Positions 16,689-25,568 of a stretch of DNA of 64,000 nucleotides are shown piece after piece. The position numbers and the translations under genes are program-made. The notes below the pieces were generated by a model. It did not search any database. It saw only the letters and a program-made list of their open reading frames with translations, and was not told the DNA's origin. The stretch's first letter is position 1; each line of letters starts with the position of its first letter. The stretch is from Streptomyces mashuensis (GTDB lineage: Bacteria; Actinomycetota; Actinomycetes; Streptomycetales; Streptomycetaceae). The stretch covers positions 48,427 to 112,426 of the forward strand of contig NZ_BNBD01000017.1 of the NCBI RefSeq assembly GCF_014654785.1, read 5' to 3'.

Positions 16689-18383
16689 CTATGCCACCGC
16701 ATTCCGGCGCACAGCGGCACCGGCGGGGCCCGCGAGGCCGGGGTCCGCCGGGCCCGCGGGCGCCGGGGGCAGGGCGGGGACGGCGGCGAGCAGGCCGCGG
16801 GTGTACGGGTCGCGGGGGTGGTCGTAGACCTCGTCGGCGGGGCCCTCCTCGACGACGCGGCCGTGGCGCATGACGACGAGCCGGTCGCTGACCTGGCGGA
16901 CGACGGCCAGGTCGTGGGCGATGAAGACCAGGGCGAGGCCGAGGTCGCGCTGCAACTCCGCCAGTAGGGCCACGACCTGGGCCTGGGTGGTGACGTCGAG
17001 GGCGGAGACCGGTTCGTCGCAGACGACGATCCGGGGCTCGGGGGCGAGGGCGCGGGCGATGCCCACGCGCTGCCGCTGGCCGCCGCTGAACTCGTGCGGG
17101 TAGCGGTGGTACGCGTCCGGGTCCAGGCCCACGCGCTCCAGCAGCTCCTTCGCCCGTCCGATGATCCGGTTTTCGGTGAGCCGGCCGGCGGCGCGCAGCG
17201 GGTCGGCGACGGACTCGCCGATGCTGCGGCGGGGGTTGAGGGAGGAGGCGGGGTCCTGGAAGACCATCTGGAGGTCGCCGCGGACGGCGCGCAGGTCGCG
17301 GCCGCGGAGCCGGCCGATGTCCTGCCCGCGGTAGCGGAGCTCGCCGGCGCCGGGGTCGAGGAGCCGGACGAGCATGCGGCCGAGGGTGGTCTTGCCGCTG
17401 CCGGACTCGCCGACGATGCCGACGGTCTCGCCGGCGCGGACGGTCAGCGAGACGTCGTCGACGGCGGTGACGGCGTGCCGGCCGCGGCCGAAGGTGCGGT
17501 GCAGCCCGGTGGCCTCCAGCAGCACCTCGGGGGCGGTGGCGGCGGGGGCCGGGGGCGTGCGGCGCTCTTCGACGCGCGGTACGGCGGCGAGCAGCTCGCG
17601 GGTGTAGGGCGCGCGCGGCGCGTGCAGCAGGGGCCGCAGGGGGCCGCGCTCCACGGCCCGGCCGTCCTTCATCACCAGCAGCTCGTCGACGCTGCCGGCG
17701 GCGACGCCCAGGTCGTGGGTGACGAGGACGAGTCCCATGCCGGTCTCCTCGCGCAGTTCGCGCAGGAGGGCGAGGATGCGGTCCTGGACGGTGACGTCGA
17801 GGGCGGTGGTGGGCTCGTCGGCCACCAGCAGCTGCGGCTCGCAGGCCACGGCCATGGCGATGAGGGCGCGTTGCCGCATGCCGCCGCTGAACTCGTGCGG
17901 GCGGGAGCGGGCGCGGCGGGCGGCGTCGGGGATGCCGACGCGGTCGAGCGCCGCCACGGCGCGGGCGCGGGCGGCGCGGCGGGTGGTACCGGGCCGGTGC
18001 AGGCGGTGGACCTCGGCGATCTGGTCGCCGATGGCCTGGTAGGGGTCGAGGGAGGAGAGGGGGTCCTGGAAGACCATGGCGGCGGTGCCGCCGCGCAGCT
18101 TCCGCAGGGTGGCGTCGTCGGCCGCCTGCACGTCGTGGCCGGCGACGCGGACGGTGCCGGTGACTTGGGCGCCGGTGCCGCGGTGCAGGCCGAGCAGCGC
18201 GTAGGCGGCGGTGCTCTTGCCGGAGCCGGACTCGCCGACGATGCCGAGGGCGGCGCCGGGCGCGAGCGTGAAGGAGAGCCCGTCGACGGCGCGTACGGCT
18301 CCGTCGCGTACGTCGCCGTCGCGGCCGGGGAAGTCGACGGTCAGGCCCTCGACGGAGACAAGTGGGCCGGTCATGGTGGTCAT
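16689..18383 (-). CDS. Dipeptide/oligopeptide-type ABC transporter, two ATPase domains in one protein
   Basis: Energises the importer encoded upstream. Two complete ABC domains are fused. The first (about 1-265) has Walker A GESGSGKST, signature FSGGMRQRALIAMA and Walker B LLVADEPTTALD (DppD type). The second (about 290-555) has GESGSGKTT, FSGGQRQRVGIARAL and IVVCDEPVSALD (DppF type). Each keeps a QxVFQDP Q-loop and an H-loop histidine (VTHDL, IAHDL), so both sites look functional. The chosen ATG overlaps the upstream permease stop (ATGA). Last gene of a four-gene operon. Confidence 0.93.
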   Translation of the reverse strand: MTTMTGPLVSVEGLTVDFPGRDGDVRDGAVRAVDGLSFTLAPGAALGIVGESGSGKSTAAYALLGLHRGTGAQVTGTVRVAGHDVQAADDATLRKLRGGTAAMVFQDPLSSLDPYQAIGDQIAEVHRLHRPGTTRRAARARAVAALDRVGIPDAARRARSRPHEFSGGMRQRALIAMAVACEPQLLVADEPTTALDVTVQDRILALLRELREETGMGLVLVTHDLGVAAGSVDELLVMKDGRAVERGPLRPLLHAPRAPYTRELLAAVPRVEERRTPPAPAATAPEVLLEATGLHRTFGRGRHAVTAVDDVSLTVRAGETVGIVGESGSGKTTLGRMLVRLLDPGAGELRYRGQDIGRLRGRDLRAVRGDLQMVFQDPASSLNPRRSIGESVADPLRAAGRLTENRIIGRAKELLERVGLDPDAYHRYPHEFSGGQRQRVGIARALAPEPRIVVCDEPVSALDVTTQAQVVALLAELQRDLGLALVFIAHDLAVVRQVSDRLVVMRHGRVVEEGPADEVYDHPRDPYTRGLLAAVPALPPAPAGPADPGLAGPAGAAVRRNAVA

Positions 18384-19369
18384 CGCAGGGCCGCCCTTCG
18401 GTCGGTGACGGCGTGCAGGACGTCCGCCAGGATGTTGGCGAGCACGACGGCGGCCCCGGTGACGAGGACGACGCCGACGACGACGGGCAGGTCGACGGTC
18501 CGCGTGGCCTGGACGATCAGCTGGCCGATGCCGGGCAGGCCGAAGAGCGTCTCGGTGAGCATCGCGCCGCCGAGCATCGTGCCCAGGTCGACGGCGGTGA
18601 GGGCGATCACCGGGGGCAGCGCGGCGCGCAGGGCGTGCCGGAGGACGAGGGAGCGCTCGCTCACGCCGTAGGCGCGGAAGGTGCGGATGTGGTCCTCCGC
18701 GAGCGCCTCCAGTACGGAACTGCGGGTGAGCCGCGCGTACTTGGCCGACTCCAGGAGGGCGAGGGCGAGCCAGGGCAGGAGCAGGTTCCACGCCCACTGC
18801 TCGGGGTCCTCGGTGAGCGGTACGTAGCTGGGGAAGGGCAGCCACTCCAGCTGGGCGCAGAACACCATGAGGAGCATCAGCCCGGTGATGAAGACGGGGG
18901 TGGCGGCGCCGGCGAGGACGAGCCAGGTCACGAGGCGCTCGGTGATGCCGCCGCGGCGCAGCGCGGAGAGCAGGCCGGCGCCGACGCCGAGGAGCAGCCA
19001 CAGCACCATGGCGCCCAGGGCGAGGGAGACGGTGGCGGGCAGCCGCTGGACGATCAGGTCGGTGACGGGCAGGTCGTTCTGGTACGAGCGGCCGAGGCAG
19101 GGCGCGGCGCAGTGCTGGACGCCGGTGCCGGTGGAGTAGTCGTGGCCGGCGACGAGGCTCTGGAGGAAGTGCGCGTACTGGACGTGCACGGGGTCGTTCA
19201 GGCCGAGCTGGTCGCGGACCTGGGCGATCTGCTCCGGGTTGCAGCGGGGGCCGCAGGCGAGGCGCGCGGGGTCGCCGGGCGCCAGGTAGAACAGCGCGTA
19301 GACGAGGACGGACAGCGCGAGGAGCACCACGAGGGCGCCCAGGACGCGGCGCAGGAGGTAGCCGGTCAT
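18380..19369 (-). CDS. ABC transporter permease, DppB/OppB type
   Basis: Inner-membrane subunit of the peptide-type importer, 329 residues. It opens with GYLLRRVLGALVVLLALSV, the usual first helix of DppB, followed by the extracytoplasmic loop and five further helices. The EAA loop is visible near ARLTRSSVLEALAEDHIRTF with the RAYGVSERSLVLRHALR continuation. The extracytoplasmic loop is unusually rich in cysteine (CGPRC near residue 38-42 and CAAPC near 90). Start and stop codons overlap those of both neighbours (ATGA each), so the operon is tightly coupled. Confidence 0.92.
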   Translation of the reverse strand: MTGYLLRRVLGALVVLLALSVLVYALFYLAPGDPARLACGPRCNPEQIAQVRDQLGLNDPVHVQYAHFLQSLVAGHDYSTGTGVQHCAAPCLGRSYQNDLPVTDLIVQRLPATVSLALGAMVLWLLLGVGAGLLSALRRGGITERLVTWLVLAGAATPVFITGLMLLMVFCAQLEWLPFPSYVPLTEDPEQWAWNLLLPWLALALLESAKYARLTRSSVLEALAEDHIRTFRAYGVSERSLVLRHALRAALPPVIALTAVDLGTMLGGAMLTETLFGLPGIGQLIVQATRTVDLPVVVGVVLVTGAAVVLANILADVLHAVTDRRAALR

Positions 19370-20367
19370 GCCGCGCCTCCCTTGCGGCCGGTGCGCCGTC
19401 CGATGTGCAGGCGGGAGGCTTCGCGCGGGTCGAGGGCGGTGCGGACGGCGTCGCCGAGGACGGTGCAGGAGAGCACGGTGACGAAGAGCATGAGGGCGGG
19501 CAGCAGCACGTAGGCGGGGTCGGCCTGGAACCAGGTGGTGGCGGAGGAGAGCATCTGTCCCCAGGAGGGGGTGGGGGGCCGGACGCCGACGCCGAGGAAG
19601 GACAGCGACGCCTCGTAGACGATGTTGACGGGTACGAGGATCGCGGCGTACGTGAGGACGGGTGCGGCGAGGGCGGGCAGCAGTTCGCGGCGGGCCACGC
19701 GCAGCGGCGAGGCACCGGTGAGCCGGGCGGCGGCGACGTAATCGAGCTTGTTCAGGGTGGTGGCCTGGGCGCGCACGAGGCGGGCGGTGGCGCCCCAGTT
19801 GAGCAGGCCGATGACGAGGACCAGCAGCAGGGGCCGGGGGAAGTCCTGCGGGACGACGGCGGTCAGGCCGATGGCGAAGATCAGCATGGGCAGGGCGACC
19901 ATCACGTCGGAGACGTGGCTGAGCACGGTGTCGACGAGCCGGTTGCCGAGGGCCGCGGTGAGCCCGACGGTGACGCCGACGAGGACCTGGACGAGGGTGG
20001 CGCCGACGGCGACGAGCAGGGAGACGCGGGCGCCGTACAGCAGGCGGGTGAACAGGTCGCGGCCGGTGCCGGGTTCGACGCCGAGCCAGTGGTCGGCGCT
20101 GATGCCGCCGAAGTCGCCGAGGGGGACGCCGCCGCGCGCCGAGTCGACGAGGGCGTCGTGGTACGTGGTGGGGTCCTGCCCCTCCAGCGCGGCCAGCAGC
20201 GGCGCGGCGAGGGCGAGGACGACGAGCAGCCCGAGCACCCCGGCGCCCACGAGGGCGCCCTTGCGGGCCCGCAGCCGTCGCAGGAACTGCCCGGGGGCGG
20301 GGGCGGGGGCCGGGGCGGCGACGGCGTCCGCCCCGGTCTCCTGCTGAGTGGTGACGGCGGTGCTCAC
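19366..20367 (-). CDS. ABC transporter permease, DppC/OppC type
   Basis: Second permease of the importer, 333 residues. An Ala/Pro-rich cytoplasmic N-terminus is followed by the helix VGAGVLGLLVVLALAAPLLA and a periplasmic domain with DHWLGVEPGTGRDLFTRLLYG, diagnostic of DppC. The core helices and the EAA loop (YVAAARLTGASPLRVARRELLP) come next, then the conserved EASLSFLGVGVRPPTPSWG and the LDPRE-type C-terminus. The GTG start overlaps the stop of the binding-protein gene (GTGA). Confidence 0.92.
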   Translation of the reverse strand: MSTAVTTQQETGADAVAAPAPAPAPGQFLRRLRARKGALVGAGVLGLLVVLALAAPLLAALEGQDPTTYHDALVDSARGGVPLGDFGGISADHWLGVEPGTGRDLFTRLLYGARVSLLVAVGATLVQVLVGVTVGLTAALGNRLVDTVLSHVSDVMVALPMLIFAIGLTAVVPQDFPRPLLLVLVIGLLNWGATARLVRAQATTLNKLDYVAAARLTGASPLRVARRELLPALAAPVLTYAAILVPVNIVYEASLSFLGVGVRPPTPSWGQMLSSATTWFQADPAYVLLPALMLFVTVLSCTVLGDAVRTALDPREASRLHIGRRTGRKGGAA

Positions 20368-22091
20368 TTGACGGCGACCTGGGAGACGTCGAGGACACCG
20401 GTCCAGTCGCTGATGACGACGTTCTTGACGTCCTTGCCGAAGAGGCGCTTGTAGACAGGGTGGAACAGCGGCACGGTCAGGGCCTGCTCGCCGATCTTCC
20501 GGTCGAGGGCGCCCCAGCGGCGGGCGGCCTCCGCATGATCGGTGATCTTGTTGATGGCGTCGATCTCGTCGTTGACGGCGGGGTCGTCGAGGCGGGCGTA
20601 GTTGTAGTTGGACCCCTCCTTGACGATCTGCCGGCCGTCGAAGACGGGGGCGAGGAAAGGGCCGCCGGAGGGCCAGTCGGCGCCCCAGTGGGCGAGGAAG
20701 AAGTCGGGCTGCTGGGCGAGGCTGTGCGTCTTCTCGTCGTAGTCCTTGTCCTCCAGGCCGCGGAGCTTCACGGTGATGCCGGCCGGCTTGAGGGCGGCCT
20801 GGACGGCGGTGGCGATGTCGGGGCCGGTCTCGAAGTCCTGCGCGGTGCTGTGGGTGAGGGTGATCTCCAGCCCGTCGCCGTACCCGGCCTCCTTCAGCAG
20901 CTCCTTGGCCTTGTCCGCGTTGCCGGTGGCGCCGGCCGGGAACGGGTCGGAGGGGGTGTGACCGAACGACTTCTGGTTCGGCAGGAAGGTGGTGGCCGGC
21001 TCGGCGAGCGAGGAGCCGCCGGCGGCGTTGATCACGCTGGTGCGGTTGATCGCGTACGCGACGGCCTGCCGCACCCGCGGGTCGTCGAACGGCTTGGACT
21101 TCGGGTTGAACGCCAGGTAGTTGGTGTAGCCGAAGTGGCCGGTGCCGACGCGCGCGGAGAGCTGCTTGTCGGTGCTCACCTTGGCGAGTTCGGCGGGGCC
21201 GAGGTTGGTGTCGGTGGTGACGGCGGCGGCGTCGGCGCCCTGGCCGCCGGCGAGGCGCTGGTTGATGACGGCCGGGTCGAGGCCCGAGCGGACGTCGATG
21301 CGGTCGGGGTAGGCGTGCCGCTCCTTGTCGGTCTCCTCGGACCAGTGCGGGTTGCGCTCCAGCAGCAGGTGCTCGCCGTCGTTGTCGTTCTTCACGACCT
21401 TGTACGGGCCGGAGGAGACGGGGTGTTCGGCGTACTTCAGGCCGGTGTCCCGGTCCTTGGGGACGGGCGTGAACTGGGTGGAGGTGGCGAGGAAGGGGAA
21501 GTCGCCCTCGGACTTGCGGAGGTGGAAGACGATGGTCTTCTCGTCGGGCGTCTCGATCGCGTCGAGCCCCTTCTTCTCCTTGTAGGGCCCCTGGTACGTG
21601 TCGCCGCCGGTCAGCCAGTCGCGCAGGTAGGGCGCGCCGCCGGAGAGCTCGGGCGCGAAGGAGCGCTCGACGCCGTACTTGATGTCGGCGGCGGTGATGG
21701 GGGTGCCGTCCTCGTACGTCAGCCCGTCCTTGAGACGGAACGTCCACACCGTGGCGTCGTTGCTGGGCGTGCCGGTGTCGGTGGCGAGGTCGGGGACGAC
21801 CTTGGTGCCCTCGGCGCCGTTCTCCCGGTTGCGGGTGGTGAGGGTGCGGTAGACGAGGGAGGGGATGTTGCCGCCGCCGGAGGTGTAGAGCCGGGCGGGG
21901 TCGAAGGTCTTCTGCGGGGCTCTGTTGAGGACGGTGAGGGTGCCGCCCTTGTGGGGCGTGCCGCCGGCGCCTCCGCCGCCGCTCGCACCGGCGCCGTTCT
22001 TCTCGGGGCCGCAGGCGGCGGCGCCTCCGACGAGGGCCGCGGTGACGACGGCCACGGCGATACGGCGGGAGAGGGCGGTGGGTTGACGCAT
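20364..22091 (-). CDS. ABC transporter substrate-binding lipoprotein, peptide/nickel family (SBP_bac_5)
   Basis: Binding protein of the importer and first structural gene of the operon. A lipoprotein signal peptide with lipobox VGGAAAC gives the acylated cysteine at about residue 27; a Gly/Ser linker follows. Family 5 features are present: GTLTVLNRAPQKTFDPARLY, WTFRLKDGLTYEDGTPITA, RQAVAYAINR, and a C-terminal GGPFLAPVFDGRQ segment. Length (575) is normal for Dpp/Opp binding proteins. The ligand is not predictable from sequence; peptides are the default guess. The ATG at 22091 has AAAGG about nine bases upstream. A small leader ORF and putative operator boxes lie upstream. Confidence 0.92.
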   Translation of the reverse strand: MRQPTALSRRIAVAVVTAALVGGAAACGPEKNGAGASGGGGAGGTPHKGGTLTVLNRAPQKTFDPARLYTSGGGNIPSLVYRTLTTRNRENGAEGTKVVPDLATDTGTPSNDATVWTFRLKDGLTYEDGTPITAADIKYGVERSFAPELSGGAPYLRDWLTGGDTYQGPYKEKKGLDAIETPDEKTIVFHLRKSEGDFPFLATSTQFTPVPKDRDTGLKYAEHPVSSGPYKVVKNDNDGEHLLLERNPHWSEETDKERHAYPDRIDVRSGLDPAVINQRLAGGQGADAAAVTTDTNLGPAELAKVSTDKQLSARVGTGHFGYTNYLAFNPKSKPFDDPRVRQAVAYAINRTSVINAAGGSSLAEPATTFLPNQKSFGHTPSDPFPAGATGNADKAKELLKEAGYGDGLEITLTHSTAQDFETGPDIATAVQAALKPAGITVKLRGLEDKDYDEKTHSLAQQPDFFLAHWGADWPSGGPFLAPVFDGRQIVKEGSNYNYARLDDPAVNDEIDAINKITDHAEAARRWGALDRKIGEQALTVPLFHPVYKRLFGKDVKNVVISDWTGVLDVSQVAVK

Positions 22092-22207
22092 GACGGCATG
22101 CCTTTCGCGGGTGGGTGCGCGCCGCGGACGGCGGCGGCACGGGGTGCGGGAGGGCAGCGGGCACCCACGGAAGGCGGCGGGAGGAGCGTGCACGGGAGGG
22201 GAACGCG

Positions 22208-22249
22208 GGCGCCGCCCCCGGCGGGGCGCGCCGCTGCGGATGCGGCGCC
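22208..22249 (-). promoter_or_regulatory. Possible attenuator-like hairpin between leader ORF and binding-protein gene
   Basis: The 205 bases between the leader ORF stop and the binding-protein start contain a large GC-rich fold. An 8-bp stem (GGCGCCGC/GCGGCGCC) encloses a second C-run/G-run stem. Together with the leader peptide this could form alternative structures, but I could not compute the folds. Confidence 0.35.
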
Positions 22250-22296
22250 GGACGGCGCAGGGGGGAAGGCGGGAAGGGCCCTTGAAGGAAGGAGCC

Positions 22297-22392
22297 CTAG
22301 CGGCGACAGAGGATGTCGGCGACCGCGTGCGGGGCCACGCCGATCAGCGCCAGCTCGTGGCTGGCGTGCGCGGGGGCGTGGCGGGTCGGCAT
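22297..22392 (-). CDS. Candidate leader peptide ORF ending Leu-Cys-Arg-Arg
   Basis: A 31-codon ORF upstream of, and in the same direction as, the peptide-type ABC operon: MPTRHAPAHASHELALIGVA then PHAVADILCRR. Its plan (short, His-rich, a hydrophobic stretch with V-A-x-x-L, and a Cys-Arg end just before the stop) resembles the cysteine-responsive leader peptides annotated upstream of sulfur-assimilation and transporter genes in actinobacteria. The ribosome site is weak (CTGGG). If real, stalling at the single TGT cysteine codon could link operon expression to charged tRNA-Cys. This is a structural analogy, not proof. Confidence 0.45.
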   Translation of the reverse strand: MPTRHAPAHASHELALIGVAPHAVADILCRR

Positions 22393-22432
22393 GCCCAGAA
22401 GAGTGAACGAATTTTCGCCCCGGGGCAAAGAT

Positions 22433-22470
22433 GTCTCATATCGAGAGACGGAATGTCTCAAACCCGTCTC
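22433..22470. promoter_or_regulatory. Cluster of GTCTC/GAGAC boxes upstream of the peptide ABC operon
   Basis: Four copies of the same pentamer occur within 38 bases: GTCTC (22433), GAGAC (22445), GTCTC (22455) and GTCTC (22466). The first three form two overlapping perfect inverted repeats (GTCTC-N7-GAGAC and GAGAC-N5-GTCTC), and ATGTCTCA occurs twice as a direct repeat. The region is much lower in G+C than its surroundings. It lies 40-80 bases before the leader ORF, where a promoter and operator for the ABC operon are expected. Confidence 0.55.
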
Positions 22471-22505
22471 CCGATGCGTCGTCACCCCGGGGTGCCCGCC
22501 GTGCG

Positions 22506-23957
22506 TCAGTTCTGCTTGGCGTCCGGGAACGGCCAGGGGTTGGGCTTGCAGGTCCGGCCGTCGTCGGGGTTCTTAAGGAACTTCGTCTGCTGCATCATCA
22601 CCGGCGCGAGCGCGCCGTCCGCGGAGCACATCTCGTGGTCGTGCTTCAGCCGGTGGCCCACCTCGTGGTTGATGAGCATCTGCCGGTACTCGTGCATCCG
22701 GTCGCCGTACGTCTCCGAGCCCTGCGCCCACCGGTAGGCGTTGATCATCACCCGGTCGGTGGCGGCGGAGTCGCAGGAGACGTTGTCCTCCGTGGTGTCC
22801 AGGCCCGACTTGGCGCACCAGTCGGCCGTGGTCCGCGGGCTGGCGAGGCTGATGACGAAGTCGGCGGAGCCGGACGAGACGCGCTCGAAGGTGCGCTTGC
22901 CGCCGTGGCCCCAGCTCCGCTCGTCGTTGAGGGTGCGGTGCACGGCCGTGGCGAACAGCGCGCCGTCCAGCGGCAGCCCCTTCTCCACGTCAACGCGGTA
23001 CCGGAGGATTTCGCCCTTTCCGGGGGCTTGGTCCTGACCCCCGACGGTCTCGAATTCACCCGAACCACCGACTTTGGGGTCCAGCGGGTACTTCCGTGCC
23101 ATCCGGTCCTCGTACGTCGCCGCGGCCGCGATGCCGCCCTGCGGCGTGGGCCGGCTGTCCGAGCGGGAGGCGGTGTCCGGGACGCCGGGGCGCTTGCCCG
23201 AGTCCGCGGTGCGGGCCTGCGCGGTGCCGTCGCCCCCGTCGTCGACCTGCGCCGCGACGGCGACCGCCAGCAGGGCCGTCACCACGGCGGCGGCCACGCC
23301 CGTGGCCGTACGGGCCACCCGCCGGCCGCCCCGCGCCGTACCGGCCGGGCCGCCGTCCGCACCGGCTGCCCGGCGGGCGGGCTCGCGTCTGCGGGCCGGC
23401 CGCGGCTCCGCGCCGGGCCCGGCACCGGCCGGGGGCCGCGCGCCCGCGCCGTCGCCGGCAGCGGGCTGCGCCGGCACGGCGCCGCCCGGCGAGTAGCCGG
23501 TGACCGTGCGGGTACGGCCGGCGGGGCCGGTCGTCGTGGCGGGGCCCGCCGTACGGTCGCGCTGGGCGCCGATGACGCCCCAGCCGGCCACGGGGTCGCG
23601 CTGTTCCGGGTGGCCGCCGCGGGCCGGTTCCTGTCCGGCGGGGTCGTGGCCGGGGCCCTCCCCGGGCCCGGCGTGAGTGTCGGCGCCGCCCTCCCGGGCG
23701 GCGTCGAAGGCGGCGTCGAACCCGGCGGCGAGGGCCGCGGCCTCCTCCCCGGAGGCGGTACCGCGCCGGCGGCCCGTGCCGGGGCCCGGCACCGGCGTGC
23801 CGGCGGGTTCGTGGGCGGTGGTCTCCTGGACGGCCGGGACGGCGGGCCCCTGGCCGTCCGGGGTGCGGCGGCGGAGGCGGCCGGCGGGGCCGCCGGGTGC
23901 GGCCGCGGCGGCGGGCCCGTGACGGGCCCGGTCGGCACGTGCGCTGTGTTTACCCAC
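22506..23957 (-). CDS. DUF3152 domain protein, membrane-anchored putative metalloprotease
   Basis: A 483-residue protein. The first about 215 residues are a low-complexity, Pro/Ala/Gly/Arg-rich cytoplasmic region. One membrane helix (about 225-245, ATGVAAAVVTALLAVAVAA) leads to an extracytoplasmic DUF3152 domain. That domain carries a HEVGHRLKHDH motif, a gluzincin-like zinc site, together with cysteines in SCDSAATDRVMIN and EMCSADG. Members of this family are conserved across actinobacteria but, to my knowledge, of unproven function. The start overlaps the stop of the hydrolase gene by 8 bases. Confidence 0.88.
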   Translation of the reverse strand: MGKHSARADRARHGPAAAAAPGGPAGRLRRRTPDGQGPAVPAVQETTAHEPAGTPVPGPGTGRRRGTASGEEAAALAAGFDAAFDAAREGGADTHAGPGEGPGHDPAGQEPARGGHPEQRDPVAGWGVIGAQRDRTAGPATTTGPAGRTRTVTGYSPGGAVPAQPAAGDGAGARPPAGAGPGAEPRPARRREPARRAAGADGGPAGTARGGRRVARTATGVAAAVVTALLAVAVAAQVDDGGDGTAQARTADSGKRPGVPDTASRSDSRPTPQGGIAAAATYEDRMARKYPLDPKVGGSGEFETVGGQDQAPGKGEILRYRVDVEKGLPLDGALFATAVHRTLNDERSWGHGGKRTFERVSSGSADFVISLASPRTTADWCAKSGLDTTEDNVSCDSAATDRVMINAYRWAQGSETYGDRMHEYRQMLINHEVGHRLKHDHEMCSADGALAPVMMQQTKFLKNPDDGRTCKPNPWPFPDAKQN

Positions 23958-24984
23958 GGGGCGGGGCGCTCCGTTCAGATGTCGTGGCGGTGTCCGCGAG
24001 GAGGTCCCGGAAGGCGCGGGCCACCGCGTCCGGGTCCTCCATCATGGCGACGTGGCCCGCCTCCAGGAGCGTCAGCAGCCGCGCGTCGCGGAAAGCCTTG
24101 CTCGCGCGGCGGGCCATGCGGATGGAGACGAGCTGGTCGCGCACTCCGTACACGAGCAGCGTAGGGGCAAGGACCCGCTCCGCCTGACGCCACAGCGAAT
24201 GCTGGCCGCCCAGCGTGTAGGCGTCGACGACGCCGCGCGCCGAACGGGCCATGGCGTCCCAGAAGTAGGGGAGCTCCAGCCGGCGCTCGTACTCGGCGAC
24301 CGCCGCCGCGAACCCCTCCGGGGTCACCCGCGACGGGTCGCCGTAGCACAGCGCCAGCACCTCGCGGGTGCGCCGCTCCGGCGTCCAGTCGCGCGTCATC
24401 CGGGCGAACAGCGAGGCGACGCCGGGCAGCGCGAGCAGGGCCGTGGGGACGGCGGTGCGCTGCGGGCGCAGTTCGGGCAGGGCGGGCGAGACCAGGGTGA
24501 GGGTGCGCACCAGGTCGGGCCGGACGGCCGCGACGCGCGTGGCGACGGCGCCGCCCAGCGAGTTGCCCACCAGGTGCACGGGGCCGCGGCCGGAGGCGTC
24601 GAGGTGACGGATGACGACCCGGGCCTGGCCGGTGACGGAGTAGTCGCCGTCCTCCGGCGGCGGCGCGTCGCCGAAGCCGGGCAGGTCCAGCGCCTCGCCG
24701 TCGACGGTGCCGGCGAGCCGTTCCATCAGCGCCGACCAGTTCTGCGAGGAGCCGCCGAGCCCGTGCACGTACAGGGCGGGCGGCAGGCCGGCGCGGGCGG
24801 GCGGCCGCGAGCGCACGGTGAGCGTCACACCGGGCAGCGCCCGCGTGCGCAGCTCCTCACCGGGGCTGACGCGGGACGACCGCGCGGGCGGCACCACGGG
24901 GACGGCGGGGACGTCCCGGGGCGCGCCGGGCACCGGACCGGACGGCCAACCGGGTTCTGATCCGGACGAGGCGGTCGACGACAT
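23950..24984 (-). CDS. Alpha/beta fold hydrolase
   Basis: Cytosolic alpha/beta hydrolase of 344 residues with a disordered N-terminus (about 45 residues). Core motifs: the oxyanion strand and HGLGGSSQNW (about 93-102), the nucleophile elbow GNSLGGA, an acid after LLVYGVRDQLV, and the catalytic histidine in EAGHVAMMEDP. The substrate is not predictable; relatives include esterases and C-C bond hydrolases. It is read with the DUF3152 gene (8-base overlap). Confidence 0.88.
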   Translation of the reverse strand: MSSTASSGSEPGWPSGPVPGAPRDVPAVPVVPPARSSRVSPGEELRTRALPGVTLTVRSRPPARAGLPPALYVHGLGGSSQNWSALMERLAGTVDGEALDLPGFGDAPPPEDGDYSVTGQARVVIRHLDASGRGPVHLVGNSLGGAVATRVAAVRPDLVRTLTLVSPALPELRPQRTAVPTALLALPGVASLFARMTRDWTPERRTREVLALCYGDPSRVTPEGFAAAVAEYERRLELPYFWDAMARSARGVVDAYTLGGQHSLWRQAERVLAPTLLVYGVRDQLVSIRMARRASKAFRDARLLTLLEAGHVAMMEDPDAVARAFRDLLADTATTSERSAPPRG

Positions 24985-25144
24985 GCGGGCAATGTTACGA
25001 GACGATCACGCCCGGCCCGTTGTGGTGGCGCTCACAGATCGCCTGGCGGTGCGGGGCGCCGTCTCCTAGGCTTCGTACCAAGGAGTACGAGGAGCAAGAG
25101 TTCAGTACGAGCGCGATCGCCAAGGATGCCGCAGAAGGAGCCGC

Positions 25145-25381
25145 ATGCCTGTCGACCCGACCGATCCGGACACGTTCGAGGACATCGACGACGCGGAGAA
25201 CGGCGTGGATCTCGACGTGGAGGCCCCCGAGGCCGACGCCGCCGAGCAGCACGCCGAGCTGGCGCCGAAGTCCGACGACCCGCTGGCCCTGCTGCGGGAC
25301 CTCGACCCCGCCGCGGGCAGCGAGACCGACCTTGCCGAGCAGGCGAGGATCGTGGAGCTGGAGGACGACGACTACCGCTGA
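25145..25381 (+). CDS. Small acidic hypothetical protein
   Basis: A 78-residue protein with AAGGAG nine bases before its ATG, so translation is well supported. About one third of residues are Asp or Glu, basic residues are few, and there is no membrane segment or cysteine. The composition predicts a disordered soluble protein. I recognise it only as a conserved streptomycete small protein placed before a TetR gene; no function is known to me. Confidence 0.7.
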   Translation: MPVDPTDPDTFEDIDDAENGVDLDVEAPEADAAEQHAELAPKSDDPLALLRDLDPAAGSETDLAEQARIVELEDDDYR

Positions 25382-25568
25382 GCCGGCCAGGAGCCACGGC
25401 GGTGCTCCGGACCGGGGGCGTCAATGGGGGATCGATGAGGGTATTTGTCGGTTTCCCACAGCGTCCGGTCCGTGAAATTCTCCGCTCCGGGCGAGCGCGG
25501 CCCGGTTACCCGACCGTACGATGGCGGGCGCGGTGCGGACCACGCACGGAACGACATGGAGGTGCGGC

